A stretch of 64,000 nt of DNA from Pseudomonas fluorescens (GCF_001902145.1 NZ_MRST01000027.1:788519-852518); one strand, 5' to 3'; positions 1 through 10,300 are shown, counted from the first letter of the stretch. Numbers and translations are program-made. Notes: generated by a model not told the origin, from the letters alone.

Positions 1-105
1 ACCTTGCGCATGCTGCTGGGCGGCGCCTTGATCATTGTCGCCATCGTGCTTTCCGGCCTGATGGGCAGTGCCAGCCAGGCCAAACAGCCGGCAGCCACAG
101 CCTGA
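1..105 (+). CDS. C-terminal end of a membrane transporter, probably DMT/EamA family (partial)
   Basis: Only the last 34 codons are in the window, read in frame from base 1 to the TGA at 103-105. They encode one hydrophobic helix (LRMLLGGALIIVAIVLSGL) followed by a short polar tail. A helix of this kind closing the protein after an arginine-containing loop is what the tenth helix of EamA-type drug/metabolite transporters looks like. The family call is inference from a short fragment; another polytopic transporter is possible. Confidence 0.5.
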   Translation, partial: TLRMLLGGALIIVAIVLSGLMGSASQAKQPAATA

Positions 106-106
106 T

Positions 107-113
107 CTATACT
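107..113 (+). promoter_or_regulatory. Candidate sigma-S-type -10 element for the small membrane gene at 236
   Basis: CTATACT lies immediately after the upstream stop codon and about 120 bases before the next start codon. It matches the extended -10 preferred by RpoS, with no obvious -35 at optimal spacing. This suggests stationary-phase or stress expression of the downstream gene; it is a motif match only. Confidence 0.4.
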
Positions 114-235
114 TTAAACGTCCGCAACAGTCTGTAGTCGTTCAACGGATAAAGACTCCTCGACGACAGCCATGGTGTTTTCTGAAGTTGCTGCAAGCGA
201 GTGGTCATCCCTCAATGCGATGCAGGAGCTTTATC

Positions 236-517
236 ATGGAAATGCTCATCAGCGTGCTGGTCCAGATTATCAGCGGTGCCGTCGGCGGTAACATCGCCGG
301 CATGACCAAACAAGGCCAGGGAGCTGGGCTCAATACTGTTCTCGGCGGGGTCGGTGGCCTGGTGCTGGGCCAGATTGTCGCCGCACTCACCGGCACCACC
401 GGCGGCGAAGCACTGGATGTGGCCGCAGTCGGCAGCAATATTGTCGGCGGTGGTGTCGGTGGGCTGGTATTGACCTGGGTCGTCGGCTTTATCAAGCAAA
501 AGCTCGCCGCCAAATAG
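236..517 (+). CDS. Small glycine-rich membrane protein, hypothetical (93 aa)
   Basis: The ATG at 236 is preceded by AGGAG at 223-227 with good spacing, so I prefer it to longer starts in the same frame. The protein is almost entirely hydrophobic and glycine-rich, with two long segments (about residues 5-50 and 62-85) and a KQKLAAK tail. The repeated GG and GxxG pattern resembles GlsB/YeaQ/YmgE-type stress membrane proteins, but I cannot place it firmly in that family. The sigma-S-like -10 upstream would fit a stress role. Convergent with the SelW-like gene. Confidence 0.75.
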   Translation: MEMLISVLVQIISGAVGGNIAGMTKQGQGAGLNTVLGGVGGLVLGQIVAALTGTTGGEALDVAAVGSNIVGGGVGGLVLTWVVGFIKQKLAAK

Positions 518-549
518 CGATAGAGGTCACCGCCCAGCGGCGGTGGCCC

Positions 550-840
550 TCATTGCGTACGATCGTTATGGCCCAGGTCGCGCTCGGGATCAATCTGGTC
601 GCGCACTCGCTGCTTGAGCACCTTGGCCTCGGGAAAACCGCCATCGGCCTTGCGCTCCCAAATCTGCACGCCATCGCAGGTGATGCGAAAGGCCCCGCCG
701 GTTGCCGGCTCCAGCGCCACGCGCCCCAGGTCATCGGCAAACGTACTAAGCAATTCCTGGGCCAGCCACGCTGCGCGCAGCAACCATTGGCACTGGGTGC
801 AATAGGTGATCACGATCTCGGGTTTGCATGCAGACATCAT
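550..840 (-). CDS. SelT/SelW/SelH-type thioredoxin-like protein (96 aa)
   Basis: The N-terminus carries the redox motif CTQC (about residues 16-19) directly after a beta strand, followed by a helix. The length and the later segment GGAFRITCDGVQIWERK match the Rdx/SelW family, in which CxxC or CxxU precedes a thioredoxin-like fold. Here the redox residue is cysteine, as in most bacterial members. Function is thought to be thiol redox activity in the cytoplasm; the substrate is unknown. The gene is divergent from the patatin gene, with 77 bases between starts. Two adjacent ATG codons are possible starts. Confidence 0.8.
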   Translation of the reverse strand: MMSACKPEIVITYCTQCQWLLRAAWLAQELLSTFADDLGRVALEPATGGAFRITCDGVQIWERKADGGFPEAKVLKQRVRDQIDPERDLGHNDRTQ

Positions 841-881
841 TAAGCGGCTCCTGGCGTAACAGGCTCAGCGAATCGGGTGGC

Positions 882-887
882 TATAAT
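882..887 (+). promoter_or_regulatory. Probable -10 box of the patatin gene
   Basis: A perfect TATAAT sits 31 bases before the preferred start of the patatin-like gene in the short divergent intergenic region. A matching -35 is not obvious. Confidence 0.5.
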
Positions 888-917
888 AGCGGCCTTTGTC
901 GCCCAGCCACGAGATTG

Positions 918-3110
918 ATGATGCGCCGCCTGCTGTCTTGCCTGTTCCTGTGCCTTGTTCCCCTACTTGCCGACGCGGTAGAAGCCTCCCGCCCAAAAAT
1001 CGGCCTGGTGCTGTCCGGTGGTGCCGCCCGTGGCCTGGCGCATATCGGTGTGCTCAAGGCACTTGAAGAGCAAGGTATTCATATCGATGCGATTGCCGGC
1101 ACCAGCATGGGCGCGGTGATTGGCGGGTTGTACGCGTCGGGCTACAAGATCGACGAGTTGGAAAAGCTGGCGCTGGGGATCGACTGGCAGCAGGCCCTGT
1201 CCGACGCGCCACCGCGTGAAGACGTACCGTTTCGGCGCAAACAGGATGACCGGGATTTCCTGGTCAAACAAAAACTCAGTTTCCGCGACGATGGCAGCCT
1301 CGGCCTGCCGCTGGGCGTGATCCAGGGCCAGAACCTGGCGCTGCTGCTGGAGAGCATGTTCGCCCACAGCAGCAACACGCGTAACTTCGACAAGCTGCCG
1401 ATCCCCTTCCGTGCCGTGGCCACCGACATCACCACCGGCGAAAAAGTGGTGTTCAGCAAAGGCCACCTGCCCCAGGTGATACGCGCCAGCATGTCGATCC
1501 CCGCGGTGTTCGCCCCCGTGGAGCTGGATGGCCGCCTGCTGGTGGACGGCGGCATGACCGACAATATCCCGCTGGACGTGGCGCGGGAGATGGGCGTCGA
1601 TATCGCCATTGTGGTCGACATCGGCACCCCGCTGCGCTCGCGCAAGCAACTGGCCACCGTGGTGGACGTGCTCAACCAGTCCATCACCCTGATGACCCGG
1701 CGCAACTCCGAGGAGCAACTCAAAGCCCTGTACCCCAAGGACGTGTTGATCCAACCGCCGCTGGCGGCTTATGGCGTCACCGATTTCGGCCGCGCCAAGG
1801 ACATGATCGACGCCGGCTACCGCGCCACCCGCGCCCTCGACGTACGCCTGGCACACCTGCGCCCTGCCGAACCCATCGACGCCGACCTGATAGCCGCACG
1901 CACGCCGGGCGAACGCACCCCGGTGATCACTGCGATCCAGGTGGAGAACGACTCCAAGGTCAGCGATGACGTTATCCGCTACTACATTCGCCAAGGGTTG
2001 GGAGAACCGTTGAACCTGGGCCGCCTGCAATCGGACATGGGCACCCTGTACGGCCTGGATTACTTCGAGCAGGTGCAATACCGCGTGGTTAAAAAAGGCC
2101 AGGACAACACCCTGGTGATCAGCGCACGCGGCAAGCGCAGCGGCACCGATTACCTGCGCCTGGGCTTGAACCTGTCGGACGACATGCGCGGCGACAGCGC
2201 CTTCAACCTCGGCGCCAGTTATCGCGTGAACGGTATCAACCGCCTCGGCGCAGAGTGGCTCACGCGGGTACAGATCGGTGATCGGCAAGAGCTGTACAGC
2301 GAGTTCTACCAACCGATGGACACCGGCTCGCGCTACTTCGTCGCCCCCTACATCAGGGCCGAGGCACAGAACGTCGAGTTGATCCTGGACAACGACCCCA
2401 TCTCCGAATACCGCCTGGAACGCTATGGCTTTGGTCTGAATGTGGGCCGACAGATCGGCAACAGCGGCGAGATCCGCTTTGGCGTAGGTGAGGCGTGGGG
2501 CAAGGCGGATGTGCGGATCGGCGACCGCGACCTGCCGAGCGTAAGCTTCAGCGAAGGCTTCTATGAGCTTAAATATTCCTTCGACTCCCTCGACAACGTG
2601 TACTTCCCCCACAGCGGTGAGGACATCGGCCTGGCCTTTCGCGAGTTCGAACCTGGCCTGGGTTCGGACCAGCGCTATCGTCAGTGGGAGTTCAAACTGG
2701 ACAAGGCCATGAGCCATGGCCCGGACACCCTCATACTCGGCGGTCGTTATGGACGCACCCTGGATAACTCGGATGTGGTGATCTCCAGCTTCCTGCTGGG
2801 TGGGGCGCGGCAATTGTCGGGCTTTCGCCAGGATGCGATTTCGGGACAGAACATCAGCCTGATGCGCGCGGTGTACTTCCGCAGGCTCACCCCGCGCTCC
2901 TACCTGCCGCTGGACTTCCCGTTGTACCTGGGTGCATCCCTGGAACGGGGCCGGGCGTGGAACAACGATAACGAGTTCGACAGCGGCTATATCAACGCCG
3001 CGAGTATTTTCCTGGGGTTTGATACACCACTGGGGCCGCTGAATTTCAGCTATGGGTTCAATGATGATAATCAGAAGGCGGTGTACTTGAACCTGGGCCA
3101 GACGTTCTAA
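918..3110 (+). CDS. plpD: Patatin-like phospholipase, type Vd autotransporter (PlpD-like)
   Basis: From the tandem ATGs at 918/921 the product is about 730 aa, the size of P. aeruginosa PlpD. Order of parts: signal peptide (about 1-20), patatin lipase domain with oxyanion loop GGAARG (34-39), nucleophile motif GTSMG with Ser at about 63 and the DGG of the Ser-Asp dyad near residue 210, a POTRA-like linker, then a C-terminal outer-membrane beta barrel of the BamA/TpsB type ending in NLGQTF with terminal Phe. It is expected to be an outer-membrane protein whose lipase domain, class A1 phospholipase in the characterised homologue, is carried across by its own barrel. A longer in-frame start at 828 overlaps the divergent gene and would spoil the signal peptide. 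GAGA at 911 serves as a weak ribosome site. Confidence 0.9.
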   Translation: MMRRLLSCLFLCLVPLLADAVEASRPKIGLVLSGGAARGLAHIGVLKALEEQGIHIDAIAGTSMGAVIGGLYASGYKIDELEKLALGIDWQQALSDAPPREDVPFRRKQDDRDFLVKQKLSFRDDGSLGLPLGVIQGQNLALLLESMFAHSSNTRNFDKLPIPFRAVATDITTGEKVVFSKGHLPQVIRASMSIPAVFAPVELDGRLLVDGGMTDNIPLDVAREMGVDIAIVVDIGTPLRSRKQLATVVDVLNQSITLMTRRNSEEQLKALYPKDVLIQPPLAAYGVTDFGRAKDMIDAGYRATRALDVRLAHLRPAEPIDADLIAARTPGERTPVITAIQVENDSKVSDDVIRYYIRQGLGEPLNLGRLQSDMGTLYGLDYFEQVQYRVVKKGQDNTLVISARGKRSGTDYLRLGLNLSDDMRGDSAFNLGASYRVNGINRLGAEWLTRVQIGDRQELYSEFYQPMDTGSRYFVAPYIRAEAQNVELILDNDPISEYRLERYGFGLNVGRQIGNSGEIRFGVGEAWGKADVRIGDRDLPSVSFSEGFYELKYSFDSLDNVYFPHSGEDIGLAFREFEPGLGSDQRYRQWEFKLDKAMSHGPDTLILGGRYGRTLDNSDVVISSFLLGGARQLSGFRQDAISGQNISLMRAVYFRRLTPRSYLPLDFPLYLGASLERGRAWNNDNEFDSGYINAASIFLGFDTPLGPLNFSYGFNDDNQKAVYLNLGQTF

Positions 3111-3125
3111 AACTCTGCGCAAATC

Positions 3126-3221
3126 AAATGTGGGAGCGGGCTTGCTCGCGAATACGGTATACCAATCAATGAATGTGCTGACTGACACACCGCATTCGCG
3201 AGCAAGCCCGCTCCCACATTT
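3126..3221. repeat. REPIN, class A (two inverted REP sequences)
   Basis: Perfect 28-base inverted arms lie at 3126-3153 and 3194-3221, each holding the core GTGGGAGCGGGCTTGCTCGC, around a 40-base non-palindromic spacer. It sits between two convergent genes, where it could also act as a transcription terminator or mRNA stabiliser. Confidence 0.92.
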
Positions 3222-3242
3222 TGATCCTCGGCGAATTGCAGA

Positions 3243-3677
3243 TCAGGACTTTTCCAGGTTCGCCAAAATGTGCTCATGCACCCGCATGCACACCCGCAGG
3301 TCTTCTTCATTCACGCCCACGAACAATTCATGGCGCAACGCCGTGGCGATGGTTTCGATCTGGTCGATCAGCGGTTGGGCGGTATCGCACAGCAGGATAC
3401 GTTTGGCCCGGCGGTCTTCCACCACGGCTTGGCGTTGCACCAGGCCCTGGCCTTCCAGGCTGTCGAGCAGACGGGCCAGGGTAGGCCCTTCCACGCCGAC
3501 ACTTTGGGCCAATTCACGCTGGGTGGGTGCTTCCACAAAACGGGCCAAGTGCAGCAGCACCAACCAGCGCGCCTGGGACAAGCCTAGCCCCGCCAGGCGG
3601 CGGTCCAGTTCGGCGCGCCAACCTCGCGACATTTGCGCCAACTGCATGCCAAAACGGTGTTGATCGGTTAACGGCAT
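3243..3677 (-). CDS. MarR/SlyA-family transcriptional regulator (144 aa)
   Basis: The protein has the MarR winged-helix layout: an N-terminal dimer helix, the recognition region TQRELAQSVGVEGPTLARLL (about 52-71), and the wing with the family signature VVEDRRAKRILL (about 85-96), then C-terminal dimer helices. SlyA is the closest well-known relative by this pattern. It ends just after a REPIN and is followed upstream by an AT-rich region with short palindromes, which could be its own operator. The regulated genes and ligand cannot be told from the sequence. Confidence 0.88.
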   Translation of the reverse strand: MPLTDQHRFGMQLAQMSRGWRAELDRRLAGLGLSQARWLVLLHLARFVEAPTQRELAQSVGVEGPTLARLLDSLEGQGLVQRQAVVEDRRAKRILLCDTAQPLIDQIETIATALRHELFVGVNEEDLRVCMRVHEHILANLEKS

Positions 3678-3713
3678 AAAAAACTCATGTTTAAGACTGA
3701 AAATAAAGTATGG

Positions 3714-3732
3714 CTAATTATTAGTCAGCTAA
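3714..3732. promoter_or_regulatory. Candidate MarR-type operator upstream of the 3243-3677 regulator
   Basis: Two overlapping palindromes, CTAATTATTAG (3714-3724) and TTAGTCAGCTAA (3721-3732), lie 37-55 bases upstream of the regulator start in an AT-rich promoter-like segment. MarR-family proteins typically bind short AT-rich palindromes and repress themselves. This is inference from symmetry and position. Confidence 0.45.
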
Positions 3733-3798
3733 GCATGAGCCCTGCCTGTAGGCAAGGCCCGGTATGTACTGATTCGTTACATTGTCGTAATTGGCACA

Positions 3799-5928
3799 CT
3801 AAATTTCGAATTCAGACTGCAAAGCGGCACGCACGCAGTACAAAACGCCTTCCGGAACACGCCCGGTAAACAACGGCGCAATTTCGGTGACGGCCGGCAA
3901 TTGGCCTTCTCCATCGAGAAAGGCATCCTGGATTTCACCGAGCAAATCCTCAGGCAAATCAAGGGCCTGCTCCAGGGACAATTGCTGCTTGCCAATGGCT
4001 TCGGCGAGCAAGGTATACACGTTTTTTTCCGAGCATTGCAGTTGGCCAGCGATCTGGATCGGGGTCATGCCGGCACGGGCCAGGCTGATCAGTTCGTGGC
4101 GAATATCGGCGATTTCCTTCGGCGCTTCGGCCTGGCCACCGAGCACTTCCAGGAAGGCCTGGCCGTAGCGCTCCAGTTTGCGTGCGCCCACGCCGCTGAC
4201 CCGGGCCATCTCGGCCATGGTGGTGGGCTGCTCGCGGAGCATCTCCAGCAAGGTGGAGTCGGGGAAGATAACGTAGGGTGGCACGCTGTGCTCCTGCGCC
4301 AGTTTGCGCCGCAGGGTGCGCAAGGCTTCCCATTGTTCGCGCTCTTCACCCCGCACCAGTTGGCTGGCCTGGCTGGTGCTGCTACTTTTGGCGGTGGTCT
4401 GCGGCTTGAGGTCACGGCGCAGCTGGAGGCTCACTTCGCCCTTGAGCAACGGCCGGCAACTGTCATTCAGGCGCAGCCCGCCGTAGCCTTCGATATCGAT
4501 GTCGACAAGCCCACGGGCAACCATCTGGCGAAACAACGAACGCCACTCACCTTCGGCGCGGGCTTTGCCGACACCGTACACCGACAGTTTTTCGTGGCCG
4601 AAGCTGCGGACTTTCTCGTTGTCCTTGCCCAGCAACACATCCACCAGATGGCCCACGCCGTAACGCTGACCGGTGCGATAGATCGTCGACAACGCCTGGC
4701 GCGCCGGCTCGGTGGCGTCCCAGGTTTGCACGCCATCGATGCAGTTATCGCAGTGGCCGCAGGGCTCAGGCATGTCTTCGTCGAAATACGCCAGCAGGGT
4801 CTGGCGGCGGCAGCGGGTCTCTTCGCACAACGAGAGCATGGCGTCGAGCTTGTGCTGTTCCAGACGCTTGTGGCGCTCGTCGCCCTCGGAGTTCTGCAGC
4901 ATCTGCTTGAGCATCACCACGTCTTGCAGGCCGTAGACCATCCAGGCATCCGCTGGCAGGCCATCGCGGCCGGCACGCCCGGTTTCCTGGTAATAGGCCT
5001 CAAGGGACTTGGGCAGGTCCATGTGCGCCACGAAACGCACGTTGGATTTGTCGATACCCATGCCAAAGGCAATGGTCGCCACCATGATCAGGCCTTCCTC
5101 GTTCAGGAAGCGCTTCTGGTGCGCTGATCGCGTTTCATTGGGCAGGCCGGCATGGTAAGGCAGTGCCGGGTAGCCTTGTTCACAGAGGAACGCCGCGACC
5201 TCGTCGACCTTCTTGCGCGACAGGCAATACACGATGCCCGCGTCACTGCGCCGCTCGGACAGGAACGCCAGCAACTGCTTGCGCGGCTGCTCCTTGGGCA
5301 CGATTCGGTAGAAAATATTGGGCCGGTCAAAACTCGACAGGAAGCGCTCGGCGTTCTGCAAATGCAGGCGCTCGACGATCTCTTCGCGGGTCCGCTTGTC
5401 GGCGGTGGCGGTCAGAGCGATACGCGGTACATCGGGAAACAGTTCTGCCAATTGGCCAAGCTGCAGGTATTCGCGGCGGAAATCGTGACCCCATTGCGAC
5501 ACACAGTGGGCTTCGTCGATGGCGAACAGAGCGATCTCAAGGCTCTGCAAAAAGGCCAGCATGCGTGGCTGCACGAGGCGCTCCGGCGCCAGGTAAAGCA
5601 TTTTCACCTCGCCACGCTTGATGCGTGCGGCCAGGTCGCGCTGCTGCTCGGCACTGAGGGTGGAGTTCAACGACGCGGCGGCGACACCGAGTTCTTCAAG
5701 GGTGGCGACCTGGTCGTCCATCAACGCAATCAGCGGCGACACCACCACGGCCAGGCCATTGCGCAACAGCGCCGGCACCTGGAAGCACAGCGACTTGCCG
5801 CCACCGGTAGGCATCAGCACCAGGGCATCGCCGCCACTGGCCACGCGCTCAATGATCGCACCCTGACGGCCACGAAAACTGTCGTAGCCGAAGATGTCCT
5901 TGAGGACGCGTTGAGCCTGCTCGAGCAT
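3799..5928 (-). CDS. recQ: ATP-dependent DNA helicase RecQ
   Basis: A 709-aa protein when started at the ATG at 5928, chosen over the ATG four codons upstream because GGAG lies six bases before it. Domains: helicase motor with Walker A PTGGGKS (Lys45), DEAH box (138-141), motif VI QETGRAGRDG, a zinc-binding cysteine cluster (CEETRCRRQ ... PCGHCDNC) followed by the RQC winged helix, and an HRDC domain (about 510-590) before a variable C-terminal tail. RecQ unwinds 3'-5' in recombinational repair, with RecJ in the RecF pathway. Single gene, no operon partner evident. Confidence 0.96.
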   Translation of the reverse strand: MLEQAQRVLKDIFGYDSFRGRQGAIIERVASGGDALVLMPTGGGKSLCFQVPALLRNGLAVVVSPLIALMDDQVATLEELGVAAASLNSTLSAEQQRDLAARIKRGEVKMLYLAPERLVQPRMLAFLQSLEIALFAIDEAHCVSQWGHDFRREYLQLGQLAELFPDVPRIALTATADKRTREEIVERLHLQNAERFLSSFDRPNIFYRIVPKEQPRKQLLAFLSERRSDAGIVYCLSRKKVDEVAAFLCEQGYPALPYHAGLPNETRSAHQKRFLNEEGLIMVATIAFGMGIDKSNVRFVAHMDLPKSLEAYYQETGRAGRDGLPADAWMVYGLQDVVMLKQMLQNSEGDERHKRLEQHKLDAMLSLCEETRCRRQTLLAYFDEDMPEPCGHCDNCIDGVQTWDATEPARQALSTIYRTGQRYGVGHLVDVLLGKDNEKVRSFGHEKLSVYGVGKARAEGEWRSLFRQMVARGLVDIDIEGYGGLRLNDSCRPLLKGEVSLQLRRDLKPQTTAKSSSTSQASQLVRGEEREQWEALRTLRRKLAQEHSVPPYVIFPDSTLLEMLREQPTTMAEMARVSGVGARKLERYGQAFLEVLGGQAEAPKEIADIRHELISLARAGMTPIQIAGQLQCSEKNVYTLLAEAIGKQQLSLEQALDLPEDLLGEIQDAFLDGEGQLPAVTEIAPLFTGRVPEGVLYCVRAALQSEFEI

Positions 5929-6204
5929 GTAAAACTCCAAAATGGTGCCGAAATCCCTCTATACAGGCTGGCCGAAAAAATCCGCGTTCACGAAAAATAA
6001 TCCGTAAGCGAAGTTTTCCCGGATTGGCGGTGGGCCTGCAGGGGCATCACAAAACGCGGCAGTATACCCGAGCGTTATCCGCCAAAGGGCGCGACTGACG
6101 AATAGACGCACCAGGCTAAAACCGGGCAAATGTGCGGTGCGGCTGGCCTGGGCGCTCAAGAAAGCCTAGAATTCAGCATCGTTTATTCCCAAGGTAGCCC
6201 TTCA

Positions 6205-6792
6205 ATGTCCTTCGCTGAGCAACTAACCCGCCTGCAAGCCTTCCTCGACGCCGATGAGCTGCATGACGAGGCGCTGGACTACGTGGCCGCCCACGGCTAC
6301 CTGACCGCCCTGTCGATCTGCTCCGACCCCGTCCCGGACCGTGAATGGATCGACGCGCTGTTCGCTGAAGAGCCTCATTACAGCGACGACGCCCAGCGCG
6401 AAGAAATCGAATCCACCCTGCTCGCCCTCAAGGCGCACATCGCGCGCCAACTGGCCTCCGACGAAGAGTTCGAGCTGCCGTGTGAGCTGGACCTGGGCGA
6501 CGATCCGGATGACTCCGACCTGCGCGGCTGGTGCATCGGCTTCATGGAAGGCGTGTTCCTGCGCGAAGCCGCCTGGTTCGAAACCGCCGAAGAAGAAGTC
6601 AGCGAAATGCTGCTGCCGATCATGGTCGGTTCGGGCCTGTTCGAAGAGGAGGCAGAGTTCTCCGACATCGCCGCCGACGCCAACCTGATGGACGACATGA
6701 TCGTGCAGATCCCGGAAGCCCTGACCGCGCTGTACCTGCTGTGCAACGCGCCTGACGAAAAACCGGCGATCCTCAAGCCACGCCACCACTGA
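6205..6792 (+). CDS. YecA/UPF0149 family protein (195 aa)
   Basis: An acidic, all-helical protein with the UPF0149 core RGWCIGFMEGVFLREAAW (about residues 110-127) and no C-terminal SEC-C zinc tail. The start ATG at 6205 has AAGG eleven bases upstream; TAGAAT at 6165-6170 may be a -10 box. Family function is poorly known. Followed after 20 bases by a DUF454 membrane gene, so the two may be cotranscribed. Confidence 0.85.
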   Translation: MSFAEQLTRLQAFLDADELHDEALDYVAAHGYLTALSICSDPVPDREWIDALFAEEPHYSDDAQREEIESTLLALKAHIARQLASDEEFELPCELDLGDDPDDSDLRGWCIGFMEGVFLREAAWFETAEEEVSEMLLPIMVGSGLFEEEAEFSDIAADANLMDDMIVQIPEALTALYLLCNAPDEKPAILKPRHH

Positions 6793-6812
6793 GTCGCTTG
6801 CCCGTGGCACCC

Positions 6813-7196
6813 ATGGGCAACCGTCCACTGCTCCTGCGCTATGCGCTGCTGGCCATCGGCTGGCTAAGCGTAGCGCTGGGAGTCATCGGTATTTTCCTGC
6901 CGGTATTGCCGACCACACCCTTCCTGCTACTCGCCGCCGCCTGCTTCGCTCGCAGCTCCCCGCGCTTCTACCACTGGCTGGTGGAACACCCCCGCCTGGG
7001 ACCCTGGGTGCGCGATTACCTGGACGGCAATGGCATCCCGCTCAAAGGCAAGGTCTACGCCATCGGCTTGATGTGGCTGAGCATCTCGATTTCCTGCTAC
7101 CTGGTACCACTGCCATGGGCCCGGGGCTTTATGCTGACCAGTGCGGTGCTGGTGACGATCTACATCCTGCGCCAGAAAACCCTGCCGCCACGCTGA
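6813..7196 (+). CDS. YbaN/DUF454 family inner-membrane protein
   Basis: About 127 aa with an N-terminal hydrophobic hairpin carrying the DUF454 signature GVIGIFLPVLPTTPFLLLAA, a central soluble stretch with the conserved HP(R)LGPW..DYL..GIPLK pattern, and two C-terminal membrane helices. The ATG at 6813 is my start; in-frame GTG at 6804 and TTG at 6798 are alternatives, and none has a strong ribosome site, which fits translational coupling to yecA just upstream. Function unknown. Confidence 0.8.
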   Translation: MGNRPLLLRYALLAIGWLSVALGVIGIFLPVLPTTPFLLLAAACFARSSPRFYHWLVEHPRLGPWVRDYLDGNGIPLKGKVYAIGLMWLSISISCYLVPLPWARGFMLTSAVLVTIYILRQKTLPPR

Positions 7197-7273
7197 GCGC
7201 CACCTGCGACATTCGATCCCACACGACCTTGGTCGACACTGACTAACTCCAGGCATCATGCGAGACTGTCCAA

Positions 7274-7299
7274 CCGGGCCTGGAATGCCCGGGTGTTCT
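7274..7299 (+). terminator. Possible hairpin terminator or leader hairpin before the MxtR-like gene
   Basis: CCGGGC (7274-7279) and GCCCGG (7287-7292) form a short GC-rich hairpin followed by GTGTTCTT. The T-run is imperfect and the hairpin lies only 24 bases before the next start, so it may end the yecA-ybaN transcript or shape the next leader. Confidence 0.35.
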
Positions 7300-7315
7300 T
7301 ATGCTCGGAGTTACC

Positions 7316-10300
7316 ATGACGCTGTCCAGCGGGCTGATCGCCGCCGTTGCCCTGGCCTATATGGCCACTATGTTTGCCATCGCCTTTTACGGTGACCGCC
7401 GCCATGCGCCGCTGCCGCCGCGCGTGCGTGCCTGGGTGTATAGCCTGTCGCTGGCGGTGTACTGCACCAGTTGGACCTTCTTCGGCGCCGTAGGCCAAGC
7501 GGCCGAACAACTGTGGGCATTCTTGCCGATCTACCTGGGACCTGTGCTGTTGCTGGTGCTGGCACCCTGGGTGCTGCAAAAGATGATCCTGATCAGCAAG
7601 CAGGAAAACATCACCTCCATCGCCGACTTTATCGCCGCCCGCTACGGCAAGTCCCAGTCCCTGGCGGTGGTAGTGGCGCTGATCTGCCTGGTCGGCGTGC
7701 TGCCCTATATCGCGCTGCAGCTCAAAGGCATCGTGCTGGGCGTGAACCTGCTGATCGGCGCCGGCCCCGACACCACCGGCACCCGCGCCCAGGACACGGC
7801 CTTGATCGTGTCGCTGGTATTGGCGCTGTTTACCATCGTGTTCGGTACACGCAACCTCGACGCCACCGAACACCATCGCGGCATGGTGCTGGCGATTGCC
7901 TTTGAGTCGCTGGTCAAGCTGTTCGCTTTTCTCGCCGTCGGTGCGTTTGTCACCTACGGCTTGTACGACGGTTTCGGCGATCTGTTCAGCCAGGCGATGC
8001 TCGCCCCGCGCCTGGAGGAATACTGGAAAGAGACCATCAACTGGCCTTCGATGGTGGTACAGACCGGCGTCGCCATGATGGCGATCATCTGCCTGCCGCG
8101 ACAATTTCATGTGACGGTGGTGGAGAACATCGACCCCCAGGATTTGCGCCTGGCCAAGTGGGTGTTCCCGGCTTACTTGATCCTCGCGGCACTGTTCGTG
8201 GTGCCCATCGCCCTGGGCGGCAAGATGCTGCTGCCAAGCTCAGTGTTGCCGGACTCCTATGTGATCAGCCTGCCGATGGCCGAGGCCCATCCGGCCCTCG
8301 CCGTGCTGGCATTCATTGGCGGTGCTTCAGCGGCCACCGGCATGGTCATCGTGGCGAGCATCGCCTTGTCGACCATGGTCTCCAACGACATGCTGCTGCC
8401 CTGGCTGTTGCGCCGTTCCAGCGCCGAGCGGCCATTCGAAGTCTTCCGCCACTGGATGCTGTCGGTTCGCCGGGTAAGCATTGTGATCATCCTGCTGCTG
8501 GCGTACGTGAGCTACCGCCTGCTGGGCTCCACCGCCAGCCTGGCGACCATCGGCCAGATCGCCTTTGCCGCTGTGACCCAACTGGCCCCGGCGATGCTCG
8601 GTGCGCTCTATTGGAAGCAGGCCAACCGGCGCGGGGTGTTTGCCGGCTTGGCAGCCGGCACCTTCCTGTGGTTCTACACCTTGGTACTGCCGGTGACGGC
8701 GAAAAGTCTGGGCTGGTCGCTCAGCCTTTTCCCCGGCCTGACCTGGATGCACTCCCACCCGTTCGGGCTGTCGGTCACCTCGCTGACCTTGGGCACCGTG
8801 TTTTCATTGGCAGGTAACTTCACCCTCTTTGTGTGGGTGTCGATGCTGTCGCGCACACGGGTTTCCGAGCACTGGCAGGCAGGCCGTTTTATCGGCCAGG
8901 AAATCAGCCAGCGTGCGAGTGCGCGCTCCATGCTGTCGGTGCAGATCAGCGACCTGCTCAGCCTGGCGGCACGCTTCGTCGGGGAAGAACGGGCCCAGCA
9001 GAGTTTTATTCGCTTCGCCTATCGCCAGGGCAAAGGCTTCAACCCCAACCAGAATGCCGATAACGATTGGATCGCCCACACCGAACGCTTGCTGGCCGGC
9101 GTACTCGGGGCCTCCTCGACGCGGGCAGTGGTGAAAGCGGCGATTGAAGGGCGGGAAATGCAACTGGAGGACGTGGTCCGTATCGCCGACGAAGCCTCGG
9201 AAGTGCTGCAGTTCAACCGCGCCCTGTTGCAAGGTGCCATTGAGAACATCACCCAGGGCATCAGCGTGGTGGACCAGTCGCTCAAGCTGGTGGCCTGGAA
9301 CCGGCGCTACCTGGAATTGTTCAACTATCCGGACGGCTTGATCAGCGTCGGCCGGCCGATTGCAGACATCATTCGCTACAACGCCGAACGCGGCCTGTGT
9401 GGCCCCGGCGAAGCGCAAGTGCACGTGGCGCGTCGCCTGCACTGGATGCGCCAGGGGCGTGCGCACACCTCCGAGCGCCTGTTCCCCAATGGCCGGGTGA
9501 TCGAGTTGATCGGCAACCCGATGCCCGGCGGCGGGTTTGTCATGAGCTTCACCGACATCACCGCGTTCCGCGAAGCCGAACAAGCGCTGACCGAGGCCAA
9601 CGAGGGCCTTGAGCAGCGGGTGACCGAGCGCACCCATGAACTGTCGCAACTGAACGTGGCCCTCACCGACGCCAAGGGCGTGGCCGAATCCGCCAGCCAG
9701 TCGAAGACGCGGTTTCTGGCGGCAGTGAGCCATGACCTGATGCAACCGCTGAACGCTGCGCGGCTGTTTTCCGCCGCCCTCTCCCACCAGACCGATGGCC
9801 TGTCCGGCGAGGCTCGGCAGTTGGTGCAACACCTGGACAGCTCGCTGCGCTCGGCTGAAGACTTGATCAGTGATTTGCTGGATATTTCGCGCCTGGAAAA
9901 CGGCAAGATCAATCCACAACGCCAGCCTTTTGTCCTCAACGAGTTGTTCGACACCCTGGGCGCAGAATTCAAGGCACTGGCCCAGGAGCAACACTTGCGC
10001 TTCCGCTGGCGCGGCAGCCGTTTGCGAATGGACAGCGACATCAAGCTGCTGCGGCGTATTTTGCAGAACTTTCTGACCAATGCATTCCGTTATGCCGACG
10101 GCCCGGTGCTGCTGGGCGTACGTCGTCGCAAGGGCGAACTCTGCCTGGAGGTCTGGGATCGCGGTCCTGGTATTGCGCCCGATAAACAAAAGGTGATCTT
10201 CGAAGAGTTCAAGCGCCTGGACAGCCACCAGACCCGTGCCGAAAAGGGCCTGGGCCTGGGCCTGGCGATTGCCGACGGCCTGTGCCGCGTGCTGGGCCAT

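Noticed and set aside
963..3188. 741-codon open frame on the minus strand opposite the patatin gene
   Set aside because: Low-complexity His/Ala/Val/Gln composition typical of an antisense frame in GC-rich DNA; the plus strand has full PlpD motifs.
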